The notes under the pieces: model-generated
What the model saw: the letters and a program-made list of their open reading frames with translations, nothing else
What the model was told of the DNA's origin: nothing
The model's database searches: none
Position numbers and translations under genes: made by a program
Source: Stutzerimonas stutzeri
GTDB taxonomy: Bacteria; Pseudomonadota; Gammaproteobacteria; Pseudomonadales; Pseudomonadaceae
Direction of reading: 5' to 3'
NCBI RefSeq assembly: GCF_000219605.1
Contig: NC_015740.1
Span: 3,968,001 to 4,032,000 of the forward strand
Length of the DNA stretch: 64,000 nucleotides
Shown: piece by piece, positions 10,185-19,485 of the stretch
How positions within the stretch are numbered: the first letter of the stretch is position 1
Layout of the letters: each line of letters starts with the position of its first letter

Positions 10185-11369
10185 ATGGTGCGAACCCTCC
10201 TCGACGACCTGCTCACGGTGCAGCGTATCAGTGCCGTGCCGGCCATCCTGCAGGTCCTCAGCGAAACGACCGGCCTGCGCTTCGCTGCAGTTGCCCGCGT
10301 TACCGAGACGAACTGGACCGCCTGTGCCGTGTTCGATCGTATCGAGTTCGGCCTGAAGGTCGGCGGGGAACTCGACGTGACCACCACCCTGTGCAGCGAG
10401 ATTCACGCCTCCCATCAGCCGATCATCATCAGCCAGGTCAGCGCCGATCCGGACTACTGCCACCATCACACGCCGCAGATCTATGGGTTCGAAAGCTACA
10501 TCTCGGTCCCGGTGCTGCGCGCCGATGGCAGCTTCTTCGGCACGCTCTGCGCGCTGGACCCGCTACCCCGCGACCTGTCCAGCCCGGCGACGCGCGCAAT
10601 GTTCGAATCCTTCGCCCGTCTGCTGACCCTGCAGCTCGATGCCGAGGAGCAGCAGCAGAGCACGCGCGCCGCGCTGGCCGACGAGCGCCTCACCGGCCAC
10701 CAGCGCGAACAGTTCATCGCCCTGCTCGGCCACGACCTGCGTACCCCGCTGGCCTCGATCCAGGCGGCCAGCGACCTGCTGCTGCGCCGCTCGACGGAAG
10801 CCGGCACCCAGCAACTGGCCGAGCACGTGCGCACCGCCAGCCAGCGTGCCTCGCGCATGGTGGATGACCTGCTGGATTTCGCCCGCGGTCAGCTGGGCAA
10901 CGGCATTCCGCTGAACTGGACGACGCCACCGGAGCTCAATCGCACCCTGCGCCAGGTGACCGACGAGCTGCGCAATGCGCATCCGCGACGGGTGCTGCTC
11001 GAGCGGCTGTCGCCGCTGGAGATGTTCGAGTGCGATCCGGACCGCATCGCGCAGCTGCTCGCCAACCTGATCACCAACGCGCTGCATCACGGCGCCAGCA
11101 CCGGCCCGGTGATCGTGACGGCGCAGACCGACAACGGGCATTTCGAACTCGCCGTGCACAACCGCGGCACGCCGATTGCGGCCGAACACCTCGAGCGGCT
11201 GTTCCAGCCCTACTGGCAGGACCAGGGAGGCTCCAGCCGAGGAGGCCTGGGGCTCGGCCTGTTCATCGTCGACCAGATCGCCCGTGCCCACGGCGGCAGC
11301 ATGCGTGTCAGTTCCAGTGCCGAAGCGGGCACCACCTTCACTTTCTCGATGCCGATCCGCCGCGATTGA
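10185..11369 (+). CDS. GAF-domain sensor histidine kinase
   Basis: A 394-residue soluble histidine kinase. Residues about 15-150 form a GAF domain (SYISVPVLRADGSFFGTLCALD is typical). The dimerisation/phosphorylation helix has the H-box LLGHDLRTPLASI with H183. The ATPase domain shows the N-box NLITNALHHG and G-box GGLGLGLFIVDQIA. No transmembrane segment or receiver domain is visible and no response regulator gene is adjacent, so it is an orphan kinase. ATG at 10185 is chosen; the frame opens 14 codons earlier but across the terminator. Confidence 0.9.
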   Translation: MVRTLLDDLLTVQRISAVPAILQVLSETTGLRFAAVARVTETNWTACAVFDRIEFGLKVGGELDVTTTLCSEIHASHQPIIISQVSADPDYCHHHTPQIYGFESYISVPVLRADGSFFGTLCALDPLPRDLSSPATRAMFESFARLLTLQLDAEEQQQSTRAALADERLTGHQREQFIALLGHDLRTPLASIQAASDLLLRRSTEAGTQQLAEHVRTASQRASRMVDDLLDFARGQLGNGIPLNWTTPPELNRTLRQVTDELRNAHPRRVLLERLSPLEMFECDPDRIAQLLANLITNALHHGASTGPVIVTAQTDNGHFELAVHNRGTPIAAEHLERLFQPYWQDQGGSSRGGLGLGLFIVDQIARAHGGSMRVSSSAEAGTTFTFSMPIRRD

Positions 11370-11636
11370 TCAACGCAGCTGGCTGTCCTTGCTGCCGCGA
11401 CGGTTGTAGCCGCTGAACCTGGCATCTTCCTTGTCCTGCGCCGCCTGGCACTTGATGCACAGGCGTACACCCGGCACCGCCTGACGGCGCGCCTCGGGAA
11501 TCTTCTCTCCGCATTCTTCGCAGTGCTTCAGGCTTTCGCCCCGAGCGAGTCGGCTGCGGGCGCGCTGTACGGCATCTTCGACGGTGCTGTCGATCTGCTC
11601 CTGTACCGCGCCATCTCCTGCCCAACCGGTGGCCAT
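11370..11636 (-). CDS. DksA/TraR-type C4 zinc-finger protein (YbiI-like)
   Basis: An 88-residue protein with a DksA/TraR C4 zinc finger: CEECGEKIPEARRQAVPGVRLCIKC (cysteines in two CxxC pairs about 18 residues apart). The length and the ending match the small YbiI group, which lacks DksA's long coiled coil. GAGGAGG stands 7 nt before the ATG. Convergent with the histidine kinase, with no spacer between the stops. Members of this group may bind RNA polymerase; the function here is not known. Confidence 0.85.
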   Translation of the reverse strand: MATGWAGDGAVQEQIDSTVEDAVQRARSRLARGESLKHCEECGEKIPEARRQAVPGVRLCIKCQAAQDKEDARFSGYNRRGSKDSQLR

Positions 11637-11934
11637 CGCAACCTCCTCGGCCCGCCGGGCCAGTTCTTGGGTGTGCCTGCATTGGAACGGTATTCGCGCC
11701 GGGGGTTTCCAAAAAGCCGCGCCGTGAACCGCCGGATTTCCGTTAGGCCACGCACCGGCGCCGCCTGTCGATCCGCTGGCGCCAAATCGACGAGCGGGGC
11801 TCGCAGCCCGACCAGCTTGACTATCCTCGGCCCGGTTCAGGCAAGCCGTGGCAGCCAGCAGCGCTCCGGTCCGGTCTTGCCGCAGGTGGTCGTCACCGGT
11901 CGGCCGTTCAGTCTTCTCACCAGTGAAGCAGCAT

Positions 11935-12654
11935 ATGCACAGACGATATCTGCTCGCGCTGGCCATCGCGCTCGGCGGCTGCGCCAGCCAACCTGAAGTG
12001 GTGGAACGCGAGGTCGGCCAGTTCGACCTCAAGCTCGGCACCGCACCGACTCGCAGCATGGCCCAGGGTCTGGTGCAGCCCACCACGGCCGGCACCTTTC
12101 GTGGCGGCCTCGATCTGACCCACGCCAGTGGCGTCTACCTCGGCCAGTGGTCGCCCAGCGTCGGACTGCTCGACGGCAGTCAGCTGGAGCTCAACAGCTA
12201 TGTCGGTTACGCCCAGCCGCGGCTCGACGACTCGCTGGGTTACGAGCTCGGCGTGATCCGCTATAGCTTTCCCGAGCTGCAGGCCAGGAACCGCGAGGAG
12301 TACTACGCCGGCGTCAACCTGGGCAGCAGCCGGCTGGGTGGCGCGCTGAGCAGTTCGCTGGGGCGGACCGACAGCACGCTGTTTCTCGACCTGGGTGCGC
12401 TGCGGCCGTTCGACGTTGGGGTACGCCTGAAGTACGCCAGCCACACCCTGGACAGCCCGCTGTACTACCCCGGCGGCAGCGTGCGGGTGTTCAACGACTG
12501 GTCTCTGAACCTGTCGCGGCGCCTGCTCGGCATGCAGCTGGATCTGTCCTACACCGATACCAGCCTGCGCGGCGCGCAATGTGGCGTCTATTCCGGGCAG
12601 AACACCTATTGCGAAGGGTTCATGATGTTCAAGGCCGAACGCTCGTTCTTCTAG
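11935..12654 (+). CDS. Putative outer-membrane lipoprotein, TorF-like porin family
   Basis: A 239-residue exported protein. A short signal peptide ends in the lipobox ALGGC, followed by a region rich in alternating beta-strand patterns (GTFRGGLDLTHASGVYLGQW, ELNSYVGY, EYYAGVNLGSS) and ending in aromatic residues FF, as in outer-membrane beta-barrels. The GVYLGQW-type segment is seen in the TorF family of putative porins. Nothing nearby points to its substrate. The preceding 298 bp hold only the promoter regions of this gene and of the divergent zinc-finger gene. Confidence 0.65.
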   Translation: MHRRYLLALAIALGGCASQPEVVEREVGQFDLKLGTAPTRSMAQGLVQPTTAGTFRGGLDLTHASGVYLGQWSPSVGLLDGSQLELNSYVGYAQPRLDDSLGYELGVIRYSFPELQARNREEYYAGVNLGSSRLGGALSSSLGRTDSTLFLDLGALRPFDVGVRLKYASHTLDSPLYYPGGSVRVFNDWSLNLSRRLLGMQLDLSYTDTSLRGAQCGVYSGQNTYCEGFMMFKAERSFF

Positions 12655-12675
12655 CGTCGCCGACGTCTGCCGGCG

Positions 12676-13830
12676 CTATCCCTGTCGAAAGCGCAGCTGC
12701 GCATTGCCGACCGCCAGCAGGAAGGCCGCTGCGGCGAAGCCGTAGAGCAGCCCGAGATTGCCATCCTGAAACAGCCAGGAGCCCAGCACCGGGCCGGTGG
12801 CCATGCCCATGAAGCGGAAGAAGTTGTAGCTGCCCACAGCGGTGGCGCGGTTGTGCTGGTACAGGTCCATCAGCAGACTGGTCTGCACCGGCAGCGACAG
12901 CCCGAGAAACAGCCCGAACGCCGTTACCGCCACCACCAGCGCGACCAGCGACAGAGGCGCCACCGCCACAAACAGCAGCAGGCTGAGCGCATTGAGCAGC
13001 GCCGTGACCAGCAGCATCGGCCGCGGTCGCCAATGCCCGAGCAGCCGACCGCCGACGTAGCTGCCGATCACCACGGCCACCGACAGCGGCAGAAACACCA
13101 GTCCTTTTTCGCTGGCGCTCAGGCCGTAGACCGCATCCAGCACCCGCGGCATGAACACCAGGTAGTTGTAGAAGGCGTAGTACTGCACGAAGCTCAGCAG
13201 CATGATCGCCAGCCCTTGGCGGTTGCCCAGTACCTCCAGGTACTGCGCCGGATGAAAGGCGCGCGGCTCCCCGGCCGGCCGGGTTTCCCGCAGCCAGATG
13301 GCGTTGCTCAGCAGCGCGGCCGCGCCGACGAGGGCCAGCAGCAGGAACACGTAGTGGAAGTCCAGATGCTCGCCGACGAAACCGCCCACCACCGGGCCGA
13401 CCACCGGCCCCAGCGCCACCATCATCTGGAACGAACCCATCGCCCGGCCGCGCGCGGCGCCTTCGAAGCGATCGCCGATCACCGTGACCGCCACCACCGC
13501 TCCGGCGGCGATGCCGACCGCCTGCAGCGCGCGGAACGCCAGCAGTGTCTCGATGCGATCGGCCAGGAAACAGCCCAGGGAAGCGACGATATAGATTGCC
13601 AAGCCGGCCAGCAGGGTGCGCTTGCGCCCACTGCGATCCACCAGCGGCCCGTAGATGATCTGCATGAAGGCCAGCACCAGCGTGAAGATCGAGATGCTGA
13701 GGTTGATCAGAAACGGCGTGGTGCGCAGCGCACCACCGAGCTCCGGCAGGATCGGCGCATACACGGTCTGAGTGAACGGCCCGAGAAAGGCGGCGAAGGC
13801 GACCATGAAGGTCAACAGGCGTGGGCTCAT
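12676..13830 (-). CDS. MFS transporter (drug/metabolite efflux type)
   Basis: A 384-residue, 12-helix major facilitator protein. It has the loop 2-3 motif GPLVDRSGRKR and the motif-C-like GPVVGPVVGGF in helix 5, marking it as a drug/H+ antiporter-type efflux protein. ATG at 13830 follows GGAGCC; the frame runs 10 codons further upstream without family similarity. It is followed, on the same strand, downstream of the PEP-mutase-family gene. Substrate unknown. Confidence 0.88.
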   Translation of the reverse strand: MSPRLLTFMVAFAAFLGPFTQTVYAPILPELGGALRTTPFLINLSISIFTLVLAFMQIIYGPLVDRSGRKRTLLAGLAIYIVASLGCFLADRIETLLAFRALQAVGIAAGAVVAVTVIGDRFEGAARGRAMGSFQMMVALGPVVGPVVGGFVGEHLDFHYVFLLLALVGAAALLSNAIWLRETRPAGEPRAFHPAQYLEVLGNRQGLAIMLLSFVQYYAFYNYLVFMPRVLDAVYGLSASEKGLVFLPLSVAVVIGSYVGGRLLGHWRPRPMLLVTALLNALSLLLFVAVAPLSLVALVVAVTAFGLFLGLSLPVQTSLLMDLYQHNRATAVGSYNFFRFMGMATGPVLGSWLFQDGNLGLLYGFAAAAFLLAVGNAQLRFRQG

Positions 13831-13895
13831 CAAGGCTCCAGTGGCGGCGGTGTTGCCCACCCGGGCAGCGATGGCTGTCCGGGCGGGTCAGCGGC

Positions 13896-14759
13896 TTACT
13901 CCTTGACCTGCATGTACTCCTCGGCCCAGACGACATACTCGTCCGCGGTGGAATACTTGACCGACAACTGCGAGGCGTTGAGGTCCAGGGCGTCGACCTG
14001 ACGCTGCTCGCGCAGGCAGTCGTAGGTCGCCTTGATCGCTGCGAAGTAGGCTGCGTGGCCGTTGACCACGATGCGCACGCCGAGCGCGGCCAGCCGCGCG
14101 TTGTCGCGCAGGTTGGGGTTGCCGTAGGTGACCAGCATAAGCGGCTTGCTGAGCTGGCTGGCAATGCTTTCCAGATGATCGAAATCCTCGATGCCGACCA
14201 GGCAGATGGCATCGGCACCGGCCTTTTCGTAGGCCTGGGCGCGCGCAATGACTTCCTCGAAGCCGATCACGCCGGCGTTGGTGCGACCGATGATGGCCAT
14301 CTCCGGATCGACTCGCGCCTCCAGCGCCGCGCGAATCTTGCCGACGGCCTCGAACATGCCGATGAGGTCGGTGGAGCGGCGACCGAATTTGGGTGGCAGC
14401 AGGGTGTCCTCGATGGTCAGCGCGGAAATCCCGGCGCGTTCCAGTTCGGAAACGGTGCGCATCACGTTGAGCGCGTTGCCGTAACCGTGGTCGGCATCGG
14501 CCAGCACCGGCAACTGGGCGACGCGGCAGATGCGCGTGGCCTGCTCGACGAACTCGCTCAAGGTGATGAGGTTGAAGTCCGGCGCGGCCAGCACCTGCAG
14601 CGAGGCCACCGAGCCACCGAGAATGCCGACCTCGAAACCGAGATCGGCGGCGATGCGTGCCGACATCGGGTCGAACACCGACGCCGTGTGGAAGCAGCGG
14701 TCGGCGTTGAGCAGCTCGCGGAAGTTGCGGCGCAGGTCATGATGAGAGAGTCGCGGCAT
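13896..14759 (-). CDS. Oxaloacetate decarboxylase, PEP mutase/isocitrate lyase superfamily (PA4872-like)
   Basis: A 287-residue member of the isocitrate lyase/PEP mutase superfamily. [18 protein letters not shown] carries the metal-binding aspartates and the segment [11 protein letters not shown] the gating loop. The length and sequence fit P. aeruginosa PA4872, described as an oxaloacetate decarboxylase, which also lies near urease in that species. It should convert oxaloacetate to pyruvate and CO2 with Mg2+. GGAGCC lies before the ATG at 14759. Confidence 0.85.
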
Positions 14760-14870
14760 ATAGGCTCCGTTTGTTGTATGCGTTGCACGCAAGGGTCGAA
14801 TCGCCCTGTCTGTTCATTTCAATATCGATGCTGAGAAGCTGTTCGGCCATCCGAATGGCACATCTGCCGT

Positions 14871-15755
14871 TTATCCGCCGGCGGCGGGCTGGCGGCGCTG
14901 CACATAGGCCATGCACAGCCCGCTGGCGATGATCACCGCCATGCCGATCAGGGCGCCGGCATCCGGTGCGTGATCGAAGGCGAGGTAACCCACCACCCCG
15001 GCGAACACGATCTGGCTGTAGGTGAACGGCGCCAGCGTCGCCGCGCTGGCGAAGCGGAAGGCGTTGGTCAGCAGCAGATGGCCGAGCATGGCCATGCCAC
15101 CGAGGGCGCCCATCAGCAGCGCGTCGTGCAGCGTCGGCGTGCGCCAGTTGAAGATCACCAGCACGCTCAGGGCCACGCAGCCGACCAGGCTGGTCAGGTA
15201 GTTGCTGGTCACCGGATGGTCGGTTCCGGCCAGGCGCCGCGTGATCAGCTGATAGACCGTGAACGACAGCGCCGCGCCCAGCGGCAGCAGCGCTGCCGGA
15301 GTGAACAATGCCGACCCCGGACGAACGATGATCAGCACGCCGAGCAGACCGAACCCCACCGCGATCCACTGGCTGGGATTGATTCGCTCACCGAGCAGCG
15401 CCGAGGCGACGGTCACCAGCACCGGCGTCAGGAAGATCACCGCGGTCGCCTCGGCCAGCGGGATGAAATGCAGGCCGTTGATGAATAGCAGGCTGACGCT
15501 GACCAGGCTCAATCCGCGCAGCAGCTGAGGCCAGGGCCGCAGGGTGCGGAACACGCGCTGCCCCATGCGCGGCACGAACAGCGCCGTCATCAGCACCGTC
15601 TGCGCCACGTAGCGGGCCCAGATGACCAGAAAGACGGGGTAGATCTCCAAAAGGTGTTTGGCCAACCCGTCATGGCTGGCCAGCAGCAGACCCGACAGCA
15701 GTATCAGCAGAACGCCATAGAGCGGGTGGTGATGATCGTTCAACGCTCGCCTCAC
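14871..15755 (-). CDS. EamA/DMT-family transporter
   Basis: A 294-residue protein with ten predicted helices arranged as two EamA repeats (LLILLSGLLLASHDGLAKHL in the first and LLPLGAALSFTVYQLITRRL opening the second). It is an inner-membrane drug/metabolite exporter or importer; the substrate cannot be told. The start at 15755 is GTG with no clear Shine-Dalgarno, so a slightly shorter protein is possible. Confidence 0.85.
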   Translation of the reverse strand: MRRALNDHHHPLYGVLLILLSGLLLASHDGLAKHLLEIYPVFLVIWARYVAQTVLMTALFVPRMGQRVFRTLRPWPQLLRGLSLVSVSLLFINGLHFIPLAEATAVIFLTPVLVTVASALLGERINPSQWIAVGFGLLGVLIIVRPGSALFTPAALLPLGAALSFTVYQLITRRLAGTDHPVTSNYLTSLVGCVALSVLVIFNWRTPTLHDALLMGALGGMAMLGHLLLTNAFRFASAATLAPFTYSQIVFAGVVGYLAFDHAPDAGALIGMAVIIASGLCMAYVQRRQPAAGG

Positions 15756-15926
15756 TTGTTAGCAGACTAAGCATTATGCCTGCCAAGGCCTGCGGATGCT
15801 CCATCAATCGGCTGACTGGTGCTGCCACGGCGACGAGCCGGCTGGCCAGTTGACACCGGCTGACCTCGGACCTGTACACCCGCCCCGCAGGCCGTCCGCT
15901 GGCAAGCAAAACACCGCCGTTTCGCG

Positions 15927-15932
15927 TATAAT
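15927..15932 (+). promoter_or_regulatory. -10 element TATAAT upstream of GNAT gene
   Basis: TATAAT followed by CGCCGGC lies 55 bp upstream of the acetyltransferase ATG. The -35 region is poor. The same TATAATCGCCGG stretch precedes miaB. Confidence 0.5.
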
Positions 15933-15986
15933 CGCCGGCTTTTTGCCGGGCCGCGTGGCGTTTCGCGGCATTCGAGTGTAGTCGTG

Positions 15987-16490
15987 ATGTACCAGTTGAG
16001 AGCGATGCGGGAGCGCGATATCCCTGCCGTCCTGGCGATCCAGGAAGAATCCTATGCTGCCGAGGTACTGGAAGACGAAGCGGTGATTCGCTCGCGCCTG
16101 GCGGCCTGCCCGCACCTGGCCTGGGTAGCCGAGGACGCCGAGGGGGTCTGCGGCTACCTGTTCGCCTACCCGTCCCGCCTAGGCAAGGTCACGCCGCTGG
16201 ACGGTGAATTCCACAGTGACGGTGAAGCCGATTGTCTGTACCTGCATGATCTGGCCGTGGCCCGTCGCGCCGCCGGTCGCGGCATCGGTCCGGCGCTGGT
16301 ACGCCACAACCTGAAGCAGGCCAGCAGCATCAGGCTGCGCTATTCGGCGCTGGTCTCGGTACAGGATTCGACCGGCTTCTGGTCGCGCCTGGGCTACCAG
16401 GCCCATGACGAACTCGAGCCGCCACAGGCCGGCAACCTGGCTAGCTACCAGATCCCGGCGGTGTACATGGTGCGCAGCCTGCACCAGTAA
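15987..16490 (+). CDS. GNAT-family N-acetyltransferase
   Basis: A 167-residue GNAT protein. MYQLRAMRERDIPAVLAIQEESY is the usual first strand and helix; YLHDLAVARRAAGRGIGPALV is the acetyl-CoA binding loop, and DSTGFWSRLGYQ the closing strand. ATG at 15987 or the overlapping GTG at 15984 may start it. Substrate unknown. It ends 31 bp before the NtrC-type site of the ureE module and is not clearly part of that operon. Confidence 0.88.
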   Translation: MYQLRAMRERDIPAVLAIQEESYAAEVLEDEAVIRSRLAACPHLAWVAEDAEGVCGYLFAYPSRLGKVTPLDGEFHSDGEADCLYLHDLAVARRAAGRGIGPALVRHNLKQASSIRLRYSALVSVQDSTGFWSRLGYQAHDELEPPQAGNLASYQIPAVYMVRSLHQ

Positions 16491-16521
16491 GGCGCACGCC
16501 TGCGTCACGACCGCACCGCGC

Positions 16522-16536
16522 GCACCGTAACGGTGC
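16522..16536. promoter_or_regulatory. NtrC-type binding site upstream of ureE
   Basis: GCACCGTAACGGTGC, identical to the site before ureD and here extended to 8-bp arms (C...G). The centre (16529) is 76 bp from the GG of the sigma-54 promoter below, the same spacing as at ureD. Confidence 0.75.
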
Positions 16537-16602
16537 GCGACAGGCCCCAATATCTGGCACAAAGATCCCTGTAGCCGCCACCAGCCCTGTCCGGACGCCC
16601 GA

Positions 16603-16619
16603 TTGGCAAGCCCCTTGCT
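16603..16619 (+). promoter_or_regulatory. Sigma-54 (-24/-12) promoter of ureE
   Basis: TTGGCAAGCCCCTTGCT matches YTGGCACG-N4-TTGCW with one mismatch; GG (16605-16606) and GC (16617-16618) are exactly 10 bases apart. The expected transcript start is near 16630, about 24 bp before the ureE ATG. Confidence 0.8.
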
Positions 16620-16653
16620 CTGCTTCGGCAAACGATCCGACCGGAACAATGCA

Positions 16654-17154
16654 ATGCTGGTGATTCGCCAACGCATCGCGGCCCGCCCTGAATGGCAGGC
16701 CGAACTCGAACTGACCTACGACGCGCGCAGCAAGAGTCGCCTGCGCTGCTTCAGTACCAGCGGCGAAGACGTCGGCCTGTTTCTCGAACGCGGCCAGCCG
16801 CCGCTCGCCGACGGTGAGTGCCTGCTGGCAGCCGATGGCCGTGTGGTGCGCGTGCGCGCCCGCCCCGAACAGCTGTTGCACGTCACCTGCGCCAGCGCCT
16901 TCGAGCTGACCCGCGCGGCCTACCACCTGGGCAACCGCCATGTCGCCCTGCAGGTCGGCGACGGCTGGCTGCGCCTGCTCGACGACTATGTACTCAAGGA
17001 CATGCTCTTGCAGCTGGGCGCCCAGGTCGAACACATCGAGGCGCCCTTCCAGCCGGAGCATGGCGCCTACGGTGGCGGCCATCATCATTCCCACGCCGGC
17101 GAGGCGGAGTTCAGCTACGCACCGCGCCTGCACCAGTTCGGCGTACGCCCGTGA
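16654..17154 (+). CDS. ureE: Urease accessory protein UreE (nickel chaperone)
   Basis: A 166-residue UreE. The N-terminal peptide-binding domain begins MLVIRQRI; the C-terminal metal-binding domain includes AYHLGNRHVALQVG with the conserved dimer-interface histidine, and the tail GGGHHHSH is His-rich for nickel storage or delivery to UreG. ATG at 16654 is used; the frame extends upstream through the sigma-54 promoter but without similarity. It overlaps ureF by 4 bp. Confidence 0.95.
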   Translation: MLVIRQRIAARPEWQAELELTYDARSKSRLRCFSTSGEDVGLFLERGQPPLADGECLLAADGRVVRVRARPEQLLHVTCASAFELTRAAYHLGNRHVALQVGDGWLRLLDDYVLKDMLLQLGAQVEHIEAPFQPEHGAYGGGHHHSHAGEAEFSYAPRLHQFGVRP

Positions 17155-17843
17155 ACGCGACGGGCGCGCCCGTCCCGGCCTGGGCCCTGCTCCGGCTGGC
17201 CAGCCCGCAGCTGCCGATCGGCGGCTACAGCTATTCCCAGGGGCTGGAGATGGCGGTGGAGAACGGCCAGGTGAACGACCCGGACAGCGCCCGGCGTTGG
17301 CTGGAGGATCAACTGCTGCTCAACCTTGCCCGCTTTGAGGCGCCACTGCTGCTCGTGCATTGCCAAGCGGCGGCACAGGACGACTGGCCGCGCCTGTTGC
17401 ATCTGGCTGCCGAACACCGCGCCAGCCGCGAAACCCGCGAGCTGCAGCTGGAAAGCCGGCAGATGGGCTATTCCCTCGCGCAGCTGCTCGACGGCCTGCC
17501 GGAACTCGACCAGCCTGGGCGTGACTGCCTGGCCGCGGCCGACGAGCCCGGCTTGGCCCTGGCCTGGGCACTGGCCGCCCGCGCCTGGCGGATCGAACCC
17601 GCCGATGCACTGGCCGCCTGGCTGTGGGGCTGGCTGGAAAATCAGCTGGCGGTGCTGATGAAGACCCTGCCGCTGGGGCAGCAGGCGGCGCAGCGGTTGA
17701 CCTCGCAGCTGTTGCCGGTCCTGAGCCAGGCGCAGCGGGAAGCGAGTCAGCTGCCGGAAGCGGCCTGGGGCAGCGCGCCGTTTGGATTGGTGCTGACCAG
17801 CATGGCGCATGAGCGGCAGTACAGTCGGTTGTTTAGGTCATGA
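17151..17843 (+). CDS. ureF: Urease accessory protein UreF
   Basis: A 230-residue all-helical Ure[22 protein letters not shown] near the start is the family hallmark, and [17 protein letters not shown] the central helix. It bridges UreD and UreG in the activation complex. GTG at 17151 overlaps the ureE stop (GTGA), showing coupled translation. A 413-bp structured spacer follows before ureG. Confidence 0.94.
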   Translation: MNATGAPVPAWALLRLASPQLPIGGYSYSQGLEMAVENGQVNDPDSARRWLEDQLLLNLARFEAPLLLVHCQAAAQDDWPRLLHLAAEHRASRETRELQLESRQMGYSLAQLLDGLPELDQPGRDCLAAADEPGLALAWALAARAWRIEPADALAAWLWGWLENQLAVLMKTLPLGQQAAQRLTSQLLPVLSQAQREASQLPEAAWGSAPFGLVLTSMAHERQYSRLFRS

Positions 17844-17872
17844 GGTTCACAAGCTTTCAGGCAACTCGGACC

Positions 17873-18128
17873 CCAACCCCCGTCAGGAGGCCGAGCGCAG
17901 TTGCCGTGGAGGGGGTTGAGCGGCATGGATGCCGCGCGAGCTGCGATGGGCCAGGGATGGCCCTTCGCAGCGTGCCTCCGGAGCGGCGATGGAGTGAGGG
18001 CACCCTTCGCGCAGCGAAGGGCCGGATGCCGGGGTCGCCTTCTCTTTGGTTACTTTCTCTTGGCGAGACAAGAGAAAGTGACGCGCCGTGCAAGGCGCAA
18101 CCAGTAGTCCCAGCCGAGGAAAGCGCGG
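17873..18128. repeat. Structured intergenic repeat between ureF and ureG
   Basis: The 413-bp ureF-ureG gap (17844-18256) holds no gene but at least four hairpins: CAACCCCC/GGGGGTTG (17874-17918), CTGCGA...CGCAG (17941-17970), CCCTTCGC/GCGAAGGG (18003-18021) and the perfect 11-bp ACTTTCTCTTG/CAAGAGAAAGT (18052-18079). The last block, with TTGGTTACTTTCTCTTG, resembles an intergenic repeat common in Pseudomonas and relatives. Right boundary is uncertain. Spurious small peptides in it (ending like QEKVTRR) are not counted as genes. Confidence 0.6.
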
Positions 18129-18256
18129 CGCCTGACAACACTGCGTACGCCACCATCGATCACCCAAGGATTTCTATTCCCCCCTGCCCCAATCGGCAGC
18201 AGCACCCTTCGCATCAACCCCGAGGCACCCACACTGCCTCCCAGAGGAGACCACCC

Positions 18257-18871
18257 ATGAGCACACAACCCCTGCGCGTCGGCATTGGCGGGCCGGTCGG
18301 TTCCGGCAAGACCGCCCTGACCCTCGCCCTGTGCCAGGCCCTGCGCGACCGCTACAACCTCGCCGTGGTGACCAACGACATCTACACCCAGGAAGACGCC
18401 CAGTTCCTCGTGCGTAACGAGGCCCTGGCGCCCGAGCGGATCATCGGCGTGGAAACCGGCGGCTGTCCGCACACGGCGATTCGCGAGGACGCCTCGATCA
18501 ACCTCGAGGCCGTGGAGCAGCTCAACCGGCGCTTTCCCGGCCTGGATCTGATCATCGTCGAGTCCGGCGGCGACAACCTCTCGGCCACCTTCAGCCCGGA
18601 GCTGTCTGACCTGACCATCTACGTGATCGACGTGTCCGCCGGCGACAAGCTGCCGCGCAAGGGCGGCCCGGGCATCTGCAAGTCCGACCTGCTGGTGATC
18701 AACAAGATCGACCTCGCACCCATGGTCGGTGCCTCGCTGGAGGTAATGGATCGCGACGCCCGCAAGATGCGCGGCGAGCGCCCGTTCGTCTTCAGCAACC
18801 AGAAGGTCGGCCAGGGTCTCGAGGAGATCATCGCCTTCATCGAAAAACAGGGAATGCTCAGCGCCGCCTGA
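18257..18871 (+). CDS. ureG: Urease accessory GTPase UreG
   Basis: A 204-residue SIMIBI-class GTPase. P-loop GGPVGSGKT (11-19), the metal motif CPH in [15 protein letters not shown], and the NKID guanine motif are all present. It hydrolyses GTP to drive nickel transfer into urease with UreD, UreF and UreE. GAGGAGA lies before ATG 18257. Although separated from ureF by the structured repeat, it is in the same direction and is followed 29 bp later by the nickel permease. Confidence 0.97.
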   Translation: MSTQPLRVGIGGPVGSGKTALTLALCQALRDRYNLAVVTNDIYTQEDAQFLVRNEALAPERIIGVETGGCPHTAIREDASINLEAVEQLNRRFPGLDLIIVESGGDNLSATFSPELSDLTIYVIDVSAGDKLPRKGGPGICKSDLLVINKIDLAPMVGASLEVMDRDARKMRGERPFVFSNQKVGQGLEEIIAFIEKQGMLSAA

Positions 18872-18899
18872 CGTCCGCCCGACCACCCAAGGAGTCTCT

Positions 18900-19472
18900 A
18901 TGAACCTGCGCAAACCACTGCTCGCCACCCTTCTGCTGCTCAGCCCGACCCTGGCACTGGCACACCCCGGCCACGATCACGCCGGCGTGCTGTCCGGTAT
19001 CGCTCACCCCGTCTTCGGTCTCGATCACCTGCTGGCGATGGTCGCCGTCGGGCTATGGGCGGCCCAGCAGACCGGCAAGGCGCGTTGGGCGCTGCCGCTG
19101 ATCTTCGTCGCCACTATGCTGCTGGGCGGCCTCGCCGGCTTTGCCGGTATCGAGATGCCGCTGATGGAAACCGGCATTGCCGGCTCGGTATTCGCACTGG
19201 GCTTGCTGGTGGCACTGGCGGTACGTCCGCCTCTGCCGGTGGCCGCCCTGCTCACTGCGCTGTTCGCCATCAGCCACGGCGTCGCCCATGGCCTGGAACT
19301 GCCGGAGCTGTCCAGCCCGTGGGGTTATGCCGCCGGCTTCGTGCTGGCCACGGCCGCCCTGCACGCGGCCGGTTACGCAGCGGTGCGCTACCTGCCGCAG
19401 ACCGCCGCGCCGCTGGTGCGCATCGCCGGTGCCGCCTCGGCGCTGACCGGCGCCTGGCTGCTGGCCAGCTGA
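18900..19472 (+). CDS. ureJ: HupE/UreJ-family nickel permease
   Basis: A 190-residue membrane protein with a signal peptide followed by the HPGHDH histidine motif and about six to seven helices, including FGLDHLLAMVAVGLW, the HupE/UreJ signature. It is thought to import nickel for urease. AAGGAG stands before the ATG. It closes the ureEFGJ unit and is convergent with the DUF2789 gene. Confidence 0.88.
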   Translation: MNLRKPLLATLLLLSPTLALAHPGHDHAGVLSGIAHPVFGLDHLLAMVAVGLWAAQQTGKARWALPLIFVATMLLGGLAGFAGIEMPLMETGIAGSVFALGLLVALAVRPPLPVAALLTALFAISHGVAHGLELPELSSPWGYAAGFVLATAALHAAGYAAVRYLPQTAAPLVRIAGAASALTGAWLLAS

Positions 19473-19485
19473 GTACGGCGATGCG

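Noticed and set aside
17901..18107. Small open frame in the ureF-ureG gap (ends [12 protein letters not shown])
   Set aside because: Lies wholly inside the hairpin-rich repeat; similar short peptides arise wherever this type of repeat occurs.
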